Shown in pieces: positions 11,767 to 22,869 of a stretch of 64,000 bases of DNA (position 1 is its first letter; the number at the start of each line of letters is the position of its first letter). The notes beneath the pieces were generated by a model that searched no databases, had not been told where the DNA came from, and worked only from the letters and a program-made list of their open reading frames with translations. The translations under genes were made by a program, and so were the position numbers. Origin of the DNA: Nereocystis luetkeana (taxonomy: Eukaryota > Sar > Phaeophyceae > Laminariales > Laminariaceae); NCBI GenBank assembly GCA_031213475.1, contig JARUPZ010000021.1:7757420-7821419 (forward strand), given 5' to 3'.

Positions 11767-12659
11767 CAGTGTTGTTAACCGATAATGAAAAGTAGCTAGG
11801 TCGGTTTTTCGGTTTTTCCCCAAAACGTCGAGCGGTTTCAGTGGGTTTAAACCGAACAAAGCCGAAACCGAAACCGAAGGTTTCTCGGTCGACCGAACGT
11901 TTCTCGGTCGGTTTCTCGTTACGTCCAATTAAAAGGTCAGTGTTTCGAAGGGTTCGATGTGCATGTGTTGGTATAGTGACACATATGATCGTATGGTGTC
12001 AAATTACCCTCCTGCAGTACCTGCGTCTGCTACGACAGTGACAAAAGCTATCACACTGGTACGTCAGACGGAATCGTCAGACGTGCCAATATTTTGCAGC
12101 AAACTTTAAGTACAGATACGTCAGTTAGTTGCTGCAATAAAACCTTTTTTTTAGGATTGCGAAGGCACAACTTGAAGCATACAGCTAACGCCATGCGCCA
12201 TGAGCCTACGTTGCGCAAGGGGGGCCTGTGAAGACGAACAAACACTATTGTAGGCAGAGGGCAACTGCCGCAGTGCGACAGCAGTGCAGCAGACGAAGAC
12301 GCCCGCACTGCCGCTGTCTGCATTCGACATGATTTATCCCTCGCAGTCTCGCGGTGCACTTGCCCTGTGCCCTGTGCGACAGCTGCTGCTGCCGGATGCC
12401 ACCGCTGTGGTTCTGTGTGCCGTGCTGCTATACGTGCTGCTATGCTGTTGCGATATGTGGGCTGCGTGCTGGTGGTGTCGCGTGTGACGCATGTTTCCAA
12501 AAAGTCTAAAGGGGTTTCCATACATATATGAAGGCTTTATTGGGGTAGGGGACAGGGGGATACAACCGAACAACCGACACGTAAAAGTCGGTTTTCGGTT
12601 GGAAAAACCGACACAAAACCGACCGAAAAAAAAAAAACGGCTTTCGGTTCACAACGCTG
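11767..12659. mobile_element. Non-autonomous hAT element, 893 bp, with perfect 8-bp target duplication
   Basis: CTTATTGG occurs immediately outside both ends (11759-11766 and 12660-12667). The ends are inverted repeats: CAGTGTTGTTAACCGA on the left and the complement of CAGCGTTGTGAACCGA on the right. CGGTTT/AAACCG motifs crowd both flanks (about 11800-11930 and 12570-12640). An 8-bp duplication with CAGNGTTG ends is the hAT signature. The interior has no transposase. The 156-codon minus frame inside it is unrecognised and I regard it as chance. Confidence 0.9.
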
Positions 12660-12667
12660 CTTATTGG

Positions 12668-12960
12668 ACAACACTACCTATCGATTGACTATGTAACATA
12701 CATATTGCTCGAACAGTAACGTATTGGGCCGATTATTCAAAGCATATTGTTCAATGAAATGGACATCGATAGACGGTTTCAGATACCTATCCCAAGGTCA
12801 GTAGGCTACTGCACACATGTTCCAATACCTACTTGTCGAACTACTAGGTATCGATCGGCAAGTTCGCATACCTATTAGACACGACAATGGGTATCGATAT
12901 GCAATAAATACCCAAACTATTGAGACATTAATAGGCCTATTCAATAGGCTATTGTCCAGG
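12668..12960. repeat. 43-bp minisatellite (right part)
   Basis: It continues the array of 11041-11758 with more degenerate units (CTACCTATCGATTGACTATG, TATCGATCGGCAAGTTCGCA). The hAT element split one array into these two parts. Confidence 0.65.
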
Positions 12961-13656
12961 GTGTGATAACGCAGCTAGCACGGGAGCGCGTGGTTGACTC
13001 CAGACAATAACACAGAACTATTCATAGATTGCACCCGAGCTGTCGAGTTGACTCGCCTCATACGGAGCTACATACACCTAACGAGTGAGTGGCATTTGTA
13101 GGCTCACACATTACCCCGATATCCCAATACCCTAGTAACAGAACTCCCCTTCAGCATGGAACTTCTCAATCTATGATGGATGTTATGTGTCGTGCTCCTG
13201 AGTACAATCAACAGGTTCGCACACGAAGATATCCGGGTCTCCCACGCGGTTCTGTCCCATCCCGGTTGTGGGCACGAAGTTATTATTGCGTATCCTCCCT
13301 CGCTGTCCATGCGAATACTACGAATGCGGCCAAGGTTTTGGCAGACTCACACCATCCATGTCGGCAGTGGCGACGTGGAGGGGGTGATACATCTTTATCG
13401 GCCGCATCAATAATAGCCGTAGTGAAACACTCAACAAGACTGACGAGTTACGGGCTAGATAAGCTGGTTGAGAGAGAAAACGACCCTCACTACTCTTTCA
13501 CGACACTTTTTTATCGGATATACAGCAGCTGTCTGTTGAACTCTCGGCGTTTTCTCTGTCTTCGTATTGACCACAGAGTCGAGCAGCTGTGATACTACAA
13601 GATGTTGGGGTCTGAGTCAGCATGTGTTGATATTTATCTATATTTAGATTGAGAAG
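12961..13656. other. No recognisable feature
   Basis: The frames here (for example 13089-13592) show no domain and no repeat match in the window. Confidence 0.4.
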
Positions 13657-13848
13657 TGTGTGTGTTCTTCATATTAAACCGTTCTTTCTACCCGTCGACA
13701 TCCAGCACAATCAGTGTCCGTGACGATTCTTCAATCCTAGAAGAGATACTAGTTCTTCTGTGGTCACAAAGCTACGCCACAGAGACACTACGTTGCCCCG
13801 TATGCAGTAAGCACGGCAGTGGGCAATGAAATGCCATGTCAGCATACT
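13657..13848 (-). mobile_element. LINE family 1, truncated 3' end
   Basis: The reverse complement matches the LINE family 1 tail of 45860-46068: TTGCCCACTGC, TGGCGTAGCTTTGTGACCAC, ATTGAAGAATC, GGATGTCGACGGGTAGAAAG and the (CA)n end. It stops at TAGTATGCTGACATGG, exactly where other elements have inserted in sister copies. Confidence 0.8.
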
Positions 13849-13899
13849 AAGGGCTGGCCCTCGTGCAGTCCGCTGGACGACGTCCCGTCTAGATACGAG

Positions 13900-15690
13900 A
13901 TGGAAGACGCGATTAGCGAGGTGGAAGACGCGATTATGGCGTGTGGCGAACCACAAGGCGGTTGGTCCTGATGGTCTCCCAGCTGAACGTCAGAAGATCC
14001 TGGCCGACGAAGGAGACACGGACACCTTGGGAAGCTTCTACGAGATTATCGTCGCTGTGTGGAGGGGAGGGTTCGTGCCGCAGCAATGGAAGGATGCAAC
14101 GATTAAGGAGCTGCACAAGAAGAAATACAGGACAGAATGTAGTAACTATCGTGGCATTTTCCTTGTCGCGCATGCCGGCTAAGTACTCCTCAAAGTCATC
14201 GCGCGCCGCCTCAGCGACTACTGCGAACGGGAAGGCATCCTGCCAGAGGAGCAGTGTGGCTTTAGGCCCGAACGGTCGACGGTCGACGTGATGTTCGTGG
14301 TGCGACGCTTGTAGGAATTGGCAAGGAAGAAGGACACTCTGCTGCTCATGTGCTTTGCCGACCTCATCAAAGCCTATGACTCCGTCGACCGAAGCCTCCT
14401 GTGGGCTGTCTTGGCTCGTTTCGGCGTGCCACCTAGAATGCTCACCGTTTTCCGCCAATTCCATGACGGCATGCGAGCATGCGTGCGGCTGGATGACGGC
14501 GAGTAGTCCGATATGTTCGACGTGAAACAGGACCTACGGCAAGGGTGTGTGCTCGCGTCATTGTTGTTCAACATGTTTTCAACAGCGATGCTGCGTGTGG
14601 AGGAGAAACGGTTTCCCGCTGATAAAGCCATCACGGGCAGCTTGGTGCAACTCCAACGCAAGCAGGAGAAGAAGAAAAAGAAGAGGGGGAAGGCACGGGC
14701 CGGGCTCGCCGACGGACAGGGGAATGATAAAGAGGCCCAGATACTGTGGGCTATGCTGTATGCTGACGATGCGGGCATAGTATCGATATCACTTAACGGC
14801 CTGGAGAGGATGATGACAGTGATCGTGTCTGAATGTGCCGCTTTCGGCCTAACGGTCTCGGAGGCCAAGACGGAGATAATGTGTCTGCAAACGAATGATG
14901 GGGGGAACGTGCCGTTCACCGTCAACGCAGCCGGCCTAGTGTACAAACAAACGACCGAGTTTGTGTATTTGGGTGGGGCTATCAGCGCAGATTGGACGAG
15001 CAGAAGTGTCGAGGTAACGCGTCGACACCAGAGGGCATGGGCATGCTTCGGGCGGTATTAGATGGAAATATATGATCGCTCGTGTGTGCGCCTACGCCTG
15101 AAGGTGCGAAACGTTGCTCTAAGGTTGTGTTACTTGGAGCCCGAGCAAGACTGATTACGGTAGGCTACGGGGGGTCCACCACAAGATGCTCCTCCGATCA
15201 ATCGGCTTTCGAAAACAAAAAAGCGAAGACCACATTATATCCTATACTAGCGCCCTTCTCGGGACAAACTCTGAGAGCGTTCAGACGACGGTATGCAGAC
15301 GTAGACTCTTGTTTTCGGGCTTTGTGACACGCATGGGAGAGGAGCGTCTGCCGAAGAGGGTGATGTTTGGGGAGATGGTAGGGGGGAAGTGTTACTCCGG
15401 AGGACAGGAGCGGGACTGGATGAGGTACCTTGAGGAGGACCTCGATGAGATCGGCATCAAGCTCGACGGGTGGTGCGAGGCAGCGCAGAAAGCCCGTAGA
15501 TGGTTCCGACGGGTCGAGGAAGGGGTGGAGGCCTTCATGCGGAAGTGGCATAAGTATGAGAAGGAGGCATCGGCAGAACGGCATAGGATAGCTGCAACCA
15601 CGACCACAACCGTTGACGCCAACCCGCATGCGCAGAGTAATAGCAGGCAGGAGGGGTGGGGCGAACGGGGGACGAGGGGGAGGGGAGGGG
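13900..15690 (+). pseudogene. LINE family 2 reverse transcriptase pseudogene
   Basis: Fragments in shifting frames give [53 protein letters not shown] and [10 protein letters not shown] (motif A Asp). LRQGCV and YADDAG (the catalytic YADD) follow, then EFVYLGGAIS and a basic tail. In-frame stops follow HAG, interrupt the RRL region, follow LDDGE and follow GRY, and frameshifts occur near 14180 and 15100. Compared with the family 1 protein at 43408-45180, it has a Lys-rich insert (QEKKKKKRGKA) before the YADD box. The endonuclease domain is absent, so the copy is 5'-truncated and dead. Confidence 0.85.
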
Positions 15691-15779
15691 GGGGGGGGGG
15701 GGCGGTCTGCCCAATAAACTGCAGCCTGGGGATGGCCATCATCGTCATGATTCACTCCCTTCTTTGGTGCCCAAGTAAA

Positions 15780-16016
15780 GTTCATTCTCATCGGAGAGCG
15801 TTTTTTCCATAAGTTCCAAAGTTTGGAAATTATTGGAGATATGTATCAATATACGGAGGCGTTCCGTCACTATTCGTGAAATTCTCCAGAACCAAAAATA
15901 TCAAGTTCGTTAATATTCAAATATTTGGAATAAAAAAACGGGAAAATATGGAAGATTGAAAAATTGCGCGAACAAATGTCGAAAATTTGGACAAAAAGCT
16001 CTCCGATAAAAATGAC
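15780..16016. mobile_element. MITE-like element, family D, copy 1, inside LINE family 2 UTR
   Basis: The ends are inverted: GTTCATTCTCATCGGAGAGC on the left and GCTCTCCGATAAAAATGAC on the right. The LINE copy at 41670-41710 lacks it, running from CCCAAGTAAC to GTGCCATCTGGGC. Related copies lie at 48924-49108 and about 49700-49906. No clean target duplication is visible. Confidence 0.65.
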
Positions 16017-17633
16017 CTGTGCCACCTGGGCAACTTTGCGTGTTTGTATGCCCAGGGCCTGCCTTTCGTATTTTCTTTCCCCCCCCCCGTGTTTGTCCCT
16101 TTTTGTCCCTTCATTGTTGTCTCTCTTTCTTTACCATTTGTACCTGTTGTTGTCTCTGTTTGTATCTTATGTTTTGCTTTTTCGCTTTTTGCTGTCTGCT
16201 TTTGTTTTTTCTCTCTTCGCTTAATCTTCTTTTGTTTTCTTGTTTTTTGTTCGCTAGTCTTGTTTTGCTTCCCTGGGGTACTTCGTGGTGGAGGGCATGT
16301 GCTTGTTTTTTGTATTCTTGTTTTGTCTCGGTTTTACACCCCGCGCGATGCATGCGAGCCTGAAATCTGTAAAACAATGCGCATGCTCTTGTGTGTGTCT
16401 TTTCTTTGTTTCTGGGTTTTTATTGCTTCCTTACCTGACCTGATTTTTCCTCTCTCTCTTCCCCCTTGGATGTGTGTTTTGTTTTTCGATTTTTGATTTC
16501 GATTTCGATTTTTCGACGTCGAGTTGTTATTTTCATCCTGACTATTTATTTTGGGTAGTATGTGGTCCTCTCGGTTTCCGTGGCGACTTGGACAGCGACA
16601 GCGTACCGCATGTATTTGATACGTACGCGCGCGGATCTCTTTTTTTCATGTTTTTGTCTGAAGTGTAGATGTGCTTCAGTTATCGTGTGTACTACGTTCT
16701 GCTTTTTTTTTTTTTACCGAGGTATTTCTTCCGCTACTCCAGAGTTATTGGAGCCGATCTTGCGACCACGAACTGTATTGTACTACTCTGTTGCGATGAG
16801 TTAATGTGAGAACAACAACAACAACAACAACAACAAAAACAAATGCAGCAAAGCTACGCCACAGATATACAAGTTATGTGGTCACAAAGCTACGCCACAG
16901 AGATACTACGTTGCCACGTACGGTATGCAGTAAGCACAGCAGTGGGCAATGAAATGACGTGTCAACATACTCTTAATAGATACGACAGGTACGACATACA
17001 CAATCTTTGAAATAGAGAAACAAAATGAAACAATCAAAGGGAAACAAAAACAAAGAAGACGAATAAAAAGAGATAAATAAAAAAAAAGCAAAAACTAGGA
17101 GAAACAATCTGTCGTGCCCCCCCCCCCGCAGGTGAGGTGGCCAACACTTGAAAAAGAACTATTTAATAGATGGAAAAAAAAGGAAAAAATAACAAAAACA
17201 CCACCGCTTTTGTGGAAACAGAGTGAAGTGGTAAAACAAAGAACCAGATAAGAAAAAACAAAAGGAAAATATCAGGCAGACAAAAGCCCAAAGCACCCTC
17301 CAGGTGGCGTCAGCAGTTTGTGATGCGAGTAGTATGGCCAGGTTATCCCTGCTTATCCGCATAGTACCTTGCTACCCAGACTGCCGCCTCCGCCCTGCGT
17401 TCGTCAACTTTATGCCTAGCTCCGTTTGGCGTCTTACCATACGAAACGAGCAGAGCAGGTTCGTCATCCAACCACGCCACAGGGCTCCTCCAGTACGGCA
17501 CATCAATCATAAAAGGAGAGAAATAAATAAAATTCAAATCACGGAGAATCAGTGCAAGACATAAAAAAACAAAACAAAAAGAGAAGACAAGGGAAGACCA
17601 CGTTCGAACCCGCTGCACCAGTTGGTGGCACTA

Positions 17634-17739
17634 TTACGGGGGACCATATTAAATAGGACTTCTGATAAACCCGAACACCTACCAGGTATATATTTAGGTA
17701 TTTTTAAGCACAATATGTATTCCTATTTACTATCGGTAA
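17634..17739. mobile_element. TA-flanked MITE, family A, copy 1
   Basis: TA flanks both ends (17632-17633 and 17740-17741). The left end is TTACGGGGGACCATATTAAA and the right end is ATTTACTATCGGTAA. The intact LINE UTR at 45203-45204 has the single TA (reverse complement GCAC-TA-GTAGTATGG), which proves insertion with TA duplication. TACCAGGTA sits inside at 17680-17688. The TA duplication points to Tc1/mariner-type mobilisation. Confidence 0.85.
17680..17688. repeat. TACCAGGTA micro-insertion inside MITE A
   Basis: It is at the same internal position as TACCTGGTA in the 35.5-kb copy but in the other orientation. The 22.2-kb copy reads ATCTATATG with no insertion. Confidence 0.7.
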
Positions 17740-17902
17740 TAGTTGTATGGACACGTTCTACTTCTCAGTCGGTCTGGTGCCTTGCTACTCTATCTGCCGT
17801 CTCCTTCCTACTTTCGTCTACCACAGTTTACTTTCTACTCCTCCTGTTCCACTCCATCTCCGCATTCCCTTGGTCGGGTTTTCTGCCACTTCTCCTGTTG
17901 CA

Positions 17903-18055
17903 CAAGTACGTTATAGTCAGTGATGATAGGGGATTCTACTCGAGTGACGACGAAACTGTAGAACAAGTACGTTACAGGTGATTTTCTACTTGAGTGACGA
18001 ATCTGTAGCACGAGTACGTAATGGGTTATTTGATTTGAGTGGTTCACCTGTAAGT
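17903..18055. repeat. Three degenerate ~50-60-bp tandem units
   Basis: Each unit contains a form of CAAGTACGTTA, then TTCTACTYGAGTGACGA and a CTGTAG end. The third unit is the most diverged. Confidence 0.6.
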
Positions 18056-18224
18056 TGAGAGCATTTAGCATGATGGTTGATAGCTAAACGCATCATTTTC
18101 GGAATTCTGCTTTTATCTCATTATTGCTCAACTATATTTTATTACACGCGAATACATTTGTTTTTTCTTGCGCTTCGAGATTCAAGTAATTACCCTACGT
18201 TTTCGGTTATTTTATATTCTCACG

Positions 18225-18233
18225 TACCAGGTA
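18225..18233. repeat. TACCAGGTA motif
   Basis: An exact member of the micro-insertion class. No paralogous empty site is available in the window. Confidence 0.45.
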
Positions 18234-18422
18234 CCAGTTTTTTTTACAAGGCGTGGCCCCCGGCGTCGTCCCTTTTCCCCTGGTGGTATAGGTTTCGGCC
18301 TTCCCACCTCTCACACCATTCATTACTACTCAGAATGCTGCTAACTCACGCTGTGGCGCTTTATGCTGATAATTACCCTACGTACGTACAAGGTATATCA
18401 TATAATAATCAACACGAAACAA

Positions 18423-18760
18423 ACCGGCGTCCCCGGTGGCTTGGTAGGTGGTCCGCGTGCCTATCAAGATCAATTTCGTGGGTTCAAGTATCAGCGAGTG
18501 CATGCTTGTGGCTTTTTCTTGCAAAATCAAATTGATTAGCGGAAAGCGCATTATTAGCTTGAGTTAGCTACATTCGATGAAAATCGACGAGCAGTTGGAA
18601 TGCTGAACTCTATGCGCGACAAAAAGATAAAGGCACGCACCGGGGGGAGAAGGGTGGACGCCTGTGACCACGGCTTGTCCAGAAGCTCGTTGAGGGTAAA
18701 CCTCCCATGAGTAAGGCTGGAAAGTAGGAGTGTTGTTGAAAAAAGAAAGAAAAAAAAGGA
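18423..18760 (+). mobile_element. SINE family 1, copy b
   Basis: The tRNA-like head (CCGGCGTCCCCGGTGGC, B-box region GTGGGTTCAAGT) and body match the 1.8-kb and 38.5-kb copies. It ends at an A-rich stretch near 18740-18758. It lacks the TACCTGGTA present in the other two copies. Confidence 0.75.
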
Positions 18761-18879
18761 TCATCCCGGTGATAACATTTTGACCTTTATATACATTCTT
18801 TCATTTTTACCGGGTGTGCTTTCGTGGGGATGTGCGTAATCTAACGCGTCCACGGAGATAAAAACAATTCACGAGACCT

Positions 18880-19130
18880 CCGCATATATATAGGGGGTGT
18901 CGTAACGAGGGGGTGTGACAGCGAACGGGTGTGCTAACGACATAAATGGTTTGAGCCAGATTCAGGGGGTGTGGTAATGAGATAGTGTGATAACGATAAA
19001 TATATCAATGATTCCTATCGAGTGAGTGTGAACATACCTCAGCCTTAGTGTGCAGGGGGGGTGATATCAAGGAAGGGTGTTAGCAGGGGGTTTGCTAATA
19101 TTTAGCAGGGGGTTTGCTAATATATTCGAG
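18880..19130. repeat. Degenerate GGGGGTGTGNTAACGA repeats
   Basis: About ten loose copies of GGGTGTG followed by TAACGA or TAATA occur here, including the near-perfect pair TTAGCAGGGGGTTTGCTAAT. Related words recur at 19935-20060, so the two sides may flank one decayed element. Confidence 0.5.
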
Positions 19131-19241
19131 GCTTTGGTCCCGGTCGCCGCCGTGGCAGCTTGCACCTCCTACTCATGCATATATATATACCGGTTCTTGA
19201 TCCACGATGCCAGTGCTGCCTTATCCAGAATTCCCAGCGCC

Positions 19242-19480
19242 CTAGGCATAAGTATTATAGCTGACGGTGCCTTCGGGCCGCCTTTTACCTTCGACTACAA
19301 ATTTCGCGTGACCGATCGCCTTCCGTTTAAACTCTACACAGTATATCTTGCTGTGCGGCTCGCCACCAAACTCCGGAATTGGGAAGTCGGGCGGTTTCAG
19401 TTCCAGCCTTCCGTATGCGCTATTGGCCTTTTACATCAAGGGCTGTGAGAATTCCCCGTCGTTGTCGTGCCACTCGTTGG
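19242..19480 (-). pseudogene. Unrecognised protein-like fragment
   Basis: One minus frame reads WHDNDGEFSQP, then after one stop RLELKPPDFPIPEFGG and IYCVEFKRKAIGHAKFVVEG, ending at a TAG at 19242. Its balanced composition and charged residues look like real coding sequence with a nonsense mutation. I do not recognise the family. It lies between the GGGTGTG repeat zones and may be the relic of that element's protein. Confidence 0.35.
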
Positions 19481-20075
19481 CTCTCACGGGGCAGCATGGT
19501 CTCGCCGCTTATAGCAATCGTCAGTGGCAAGCGATTCGGGTAGTACTAAGTAACTACTGCCGGCGGGGCCTCGGGCCCTTTGACTGGCGCGTCGGTCGTT
19601 GTTGCAAGAACTGTGGGTGTTTTACCGGTACCGCTAACAGTAGTCGGGGCGTGGGACACGGTGGACCTACTATTATAGGAGACGTGATAACGCTAGTGCC
19701 AGTACCGGTAAGCGCTGGTGGTCCTATAGAAGGACGACATGATCGTCGCCTGAGGCGTGGTAGCAGCAGTACAGGTGAGGTGGAAGCCGCAGACTCTGTG
19801 AGGGGACGCAGCAATTGCCTCCACGCTTGTATTGTGTCCACACCGGTGCGTGTTAACTGTGAATTGCCGATTGTATCCAAACACCAGGTGGTGTGGCAAT
19901 TGTGGAGTCTGACACTGTTTTCAGGCGGACATGCCTAGGGAGTGTGCTATCTAACGTACCCCCACGTGATATAGTGACGGTGAAAAACTGGGCTAAAAGT
20001 ATAGATCATCGGGTGTGCTTATTTATGTGCGGGGGGGTGTTATCTGAGCGCGGTGTGACTTTATTCCGTGTTATG

Positions 20076-20152
20076 CGGTATGCACTCGATGAGACTCGAA
20101 CCCACAAAATCGCGTCTCGATAGGCACGCGAACCACCTACCGAAACGCCGGG
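20076..20152 (-). mobile_element. Isolated SINE family 1 tRNA-like head
   Basis: The reverse complement reads CGGCGTTTCGGTAGGTGG, then GTGGGTTCGAGTCTCATCG, ending near GTGCATACC. This matches the first ~80 bases of SINE family 1, without its body. It could also be a decayed tRNA gene. No cloverleaf acceptor pairing is evident. Confidence 0.5.
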
Positions 20153-20860
20153 GGCTTCCTCTGGTCATAATATAATATGTAGGCGTTATACTTCTGCATT
20201 ATTAGCTCGTTATTTTCAACCATACCCCGCAGGGAGCAAAAAAGTTTGATCTTCAATCAGAAAAGTCGCGCAATTAGTTGTCCTAGATAACAGTTTTTGG
20301 AAAATGCTTCCCAACAAGTTGTCCGAAACAACTCGTAGATAGTTGCAGCCGTGCACGACTACTAGTTGTAAGTGCACAGGGTGTGAAATATTGTCAAGGC
20401 TTGCGCAGGCATTCTCGACACGGGCCGCTCAAGGTTTCAAGATTTCTTGGACCGTTGTCGGTGCCGTGTGATCTCTGCTGCGACGCCACCACGAGTGCTA
20501 CCGTTGGAACTTCGCAGTGAAAATAGACAAATTCGAAGGACCTTGTGTAGAGCAACATCATAGGTATTCGAATCAGCTCAACTAATTGGAGTATGTGGGA
20601 TAATTAATGAAAGCCACCAGCCACCCACGACGGCCAATTATTCGTACGTACGTGCCGTTATTGGCAACAATGTAACGATCGTTTGGTCTTCGTCTTTAAG
20701 TCCCAACGGTCTTTACAATTCCGACAAGCTCTTCCCGATCCCGTTGCCCCGTCTGCTCTCGTCAATCTCTCGTCAATCGAAGTTCAGATTTGGGGGAGGC
20801 GCTCTCGCTTTACGACAATAACATGACACACGTGCAACAGCAGCAACAACATTGCTAGTC
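20153..20860. other. No recognisable feature
   Basis: Unique-looking sequence without repeats or protein-like frames. Confidence 0.4.
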
Positions 20861-20972
20861 CCTGTGATTGTACGAGTTCCAACAGGTGCGTTGCTTTCGG
20901 TCAGGGTGTCCAGGTGGCTCTGCCTCCGGTTTATACGTTTTGGATGATATTATACTCTCTCGCAACCGCTTG

Positions 20973-21212
20973 TCAAAAGCTGGGCATCGCACCCTTCTCC
21001 CTCTGCGTACTGCAGCTGTGATCTGTTTTTCCAGTCTCGGGGTCGTCCGTTGGAGTCACACGATTGGGCGGCGTGTTTTCTGCTCGTCGCCAGATGCTTC
21101 CTCCATCGAGCTTTCTATCTGCCATGAGGCAATCCCGCTGCAGGTGCTGTGCCGTGCTGCGATCGGCGGCGGGATAAGCAAGCAATTCCTTTGCCATCAA
21201 GTCGTCATGCAA
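20973..21212 (-). CDS. Unrecognised small open frame, possible coding remnant
   Basis: 79 codons beginning MHDDLMAKELLAYPAADRS. The composition is hydrophilic, with few rare residues, and looks protein-like compared with the opposite-strand frame. There is no known domain, no splice context I can defend and no neighbour that explains it. It could be a retroelement remnant. Confidence 0.2.
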   Translation of the reverse strand: MHDDLMAKELLAYPAADRSTAQHLQRDCLMADRKLDGGSIWRRAENTPPNRVTPTDDPETGKTDHSCSTQREKGAMPSF

Positions 21213-21461
21213 TCAGGGTACGAATTTTCCCACAGTCACTTGTGGTTGGTTTTAATGTGCCTTGTGTCTTCATGTCTACCACCTGTACTGACGGTTATAT
21301 ATCCAGCAAACCGTTATACGATACAGGACTAAGACCTTAACCCAATATCCTCTTGAATCGTTTTTACGCTACAAATAACTTGACAACTACCGCATCCCCT
21401 GCGGGGAGGCACGACAGTTTTTTCTTCGAGTTGCCTTTCTCTTGCGACGTTTTTCTTCTTA

Positions 21462-22800
21462 TTATGGCTCAATAATTCTTCATTAAATTAGCACATGTAG
21501 ACCTCTCTCGTGCAAGTTCAATAATACCTCCCAAACTATGATACGAACGACCCCTTGGTCAGGTGTCCCGTTCCTATTCCCCCTTTCACCTCTTACGGAA
21601 ATACCTCCAATGTTTAGTGAAAAAGGGCTAACCAGACCTCTGATGGCCCCACCGCAATCTCTGCGAGGCTATCTACCACTCATCAACAACACCCAAACAA
21701 TAACACCGACTTGTTGCAACCTGATTATCCCTCCTCTAAAACGACAGGGCGGGCGGGGGAAAATCGATCAATTGTCTGGGCACGCTACTTACGAGATTTG
21801 CTTACGAGCTATCTCGTTGTTGCCGCAGCTGCCGTCTGAGCCCAAGAAGCTCTAATGCCTAGACGCTTCCGGCTGTCGACCGATCTCGCCTCATCTCACG
21901 ATTCTGGCAGGTTCCCCGAATTCCAAACCGCCTCCACAAACTCCACCTCCCTACGGGAAGTTACATTTGGTTATGGCTCAAGAATGCTTGATAATTTACG
22001 CATGTAGACCTCTATTATTGTGAAAATCCAATACTTGCCAAACCATGATACGAACGACCCCTCCGTCACATGTCCCGCTCTGATTCCCCCTTTTATCTTT
22101 TCTGGAAAACCCTCCTACGTTTAACGAATAAAGGACAACCCGAACTTTGACGGCCCCGCTGCAATCTCTGCGAGGCCATCTACCGTTCACAACCAACACT
22201 CAAACGTTTAACACCGATTTGTTGCTATTACGGGGGGCCATTGTTAACAGGACCTATGGTATACATGAAAATCTATATGTTTAACAGTTCTTACTAACAA
22301 TATTTACTCCTGTTAACTATGGCCCCCCGTAATACCTGATTTTCCCCCCTCTTGAGCGACAGGGCGGGCGGGTGTGAAAATCGATCAACTGTCTGGGCAC
22401 GCCACTTACGAGATTTGTTACGAGCTCTCGGTGTTGCCGCAGTTGCGGTCTAAGCCCAAGAAGCTAGACGCTTTCGGCTGTCGTCTGATCGCGCCTCATC
22501 TCACGGTTCTGCCAGCTTCTACGAATTCCTAAACGCCTCCACAAACTCCCCCTCCCTATGGGAAGTTACTTTTGCTTATGGCTCGAGAATTCTGGAATAT
22601 TGTTTTCACATGTAGACCTCTATGGTGCTAATCCAATGCCCCCCAAACCATGATGCGAACGACCCCTGCGTCATATGTCCCGCTATGATCCCCCCTTCTA
22701 CCTCTAGGGTAAAACCCTCCTATGTTTAGCGAATTAGGCTAACATGAGCTCAGATGGGCCCGCTGCAATCTCTGCGAGGCTATCTATCACTCACACTATA
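21462..22800. repeat. ~0.5-kb tandem repeat, about 2.5 units
   Basis: Unit starts are near 21462, 21971 and 22574, each with a form of TATGGCTC(A/G)A(G)AATTCT. Shared blocks include CATGTAGACCTCT, GATACGAACGACCCC, CGCTGCAATCTCTGCGAGGC and TGTCTGGGCACGC. Unit 2 carries a family A MITE at 22228-22332; unit 1 has GTTGCAACCTGATT at that place. Part of the unit recurs at 27835-28024. Confidence 0.8.
22228..22332. mobile_element. TA-flanked MITE, family A, copy 2
   Basis: TA lies outside both ends (22226-22227 and 22333-22334). The ends TTACGGGGGGCCATTGTTAA and its inverse are near perfect over about 25 bp. It is the only full copy without an internal TACCWGGTA. Confidence 0.9.
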
Positions 22801-22869
22801 CAGTAGCCTGACCGCTTAAAACGTATTTTTAATGCTGTCACGAATATTATTCTACGTTTTGGCGAGAGC

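Larger units (their letters stand above)
13850..16845 (+). mobile_element. LINE family 2 copy with decayed RT and AAC-repeat tail
   Basis: It runs from a truncated reverse transcriptase region through a long T/C-rich 3' UTR to GAGTTAATGTGAGAACAACA and an AAC repeat near 16808-16840. The copy at 41214-42145 matches its 3' third. A 237-bp MITE-like element sits in the UTR at 15780-16016. Family 2 tails also occur at 36229-36601, 41125-41213 and 42597-42840. Confidence 0.85.
16857..17905 (-). mobile_element. LINE family 1, 3' portion (ORF end plus 3' UTR)
   Basis: The reverse complement follows the 3' UTR of the 43408-46068 LINE and reaches its last codons near 17760-17900 (matching GTAGCAAGGCACCAAGTCGA and upstream). 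It is interrupted by a MITE at 17634-17739. At 16971-16978 it carries TCTTAATA, where another copy carries that MITE. Confidence 0.8.

Noticed and set aside
11041-12960. CRISPR-like array of 43-bp repeats
   Set aside because: Units are contiguous and degenerate without unique spacers; this is a eukaryotic minisatellite.
15198-15791. 197-codon minus-strand open frame in the LINE
   Set aside because: It is antisense to the family 2 ORF C-terminus; a similar antisense frame exists at 41194-41625 only because the DNA is repeated.
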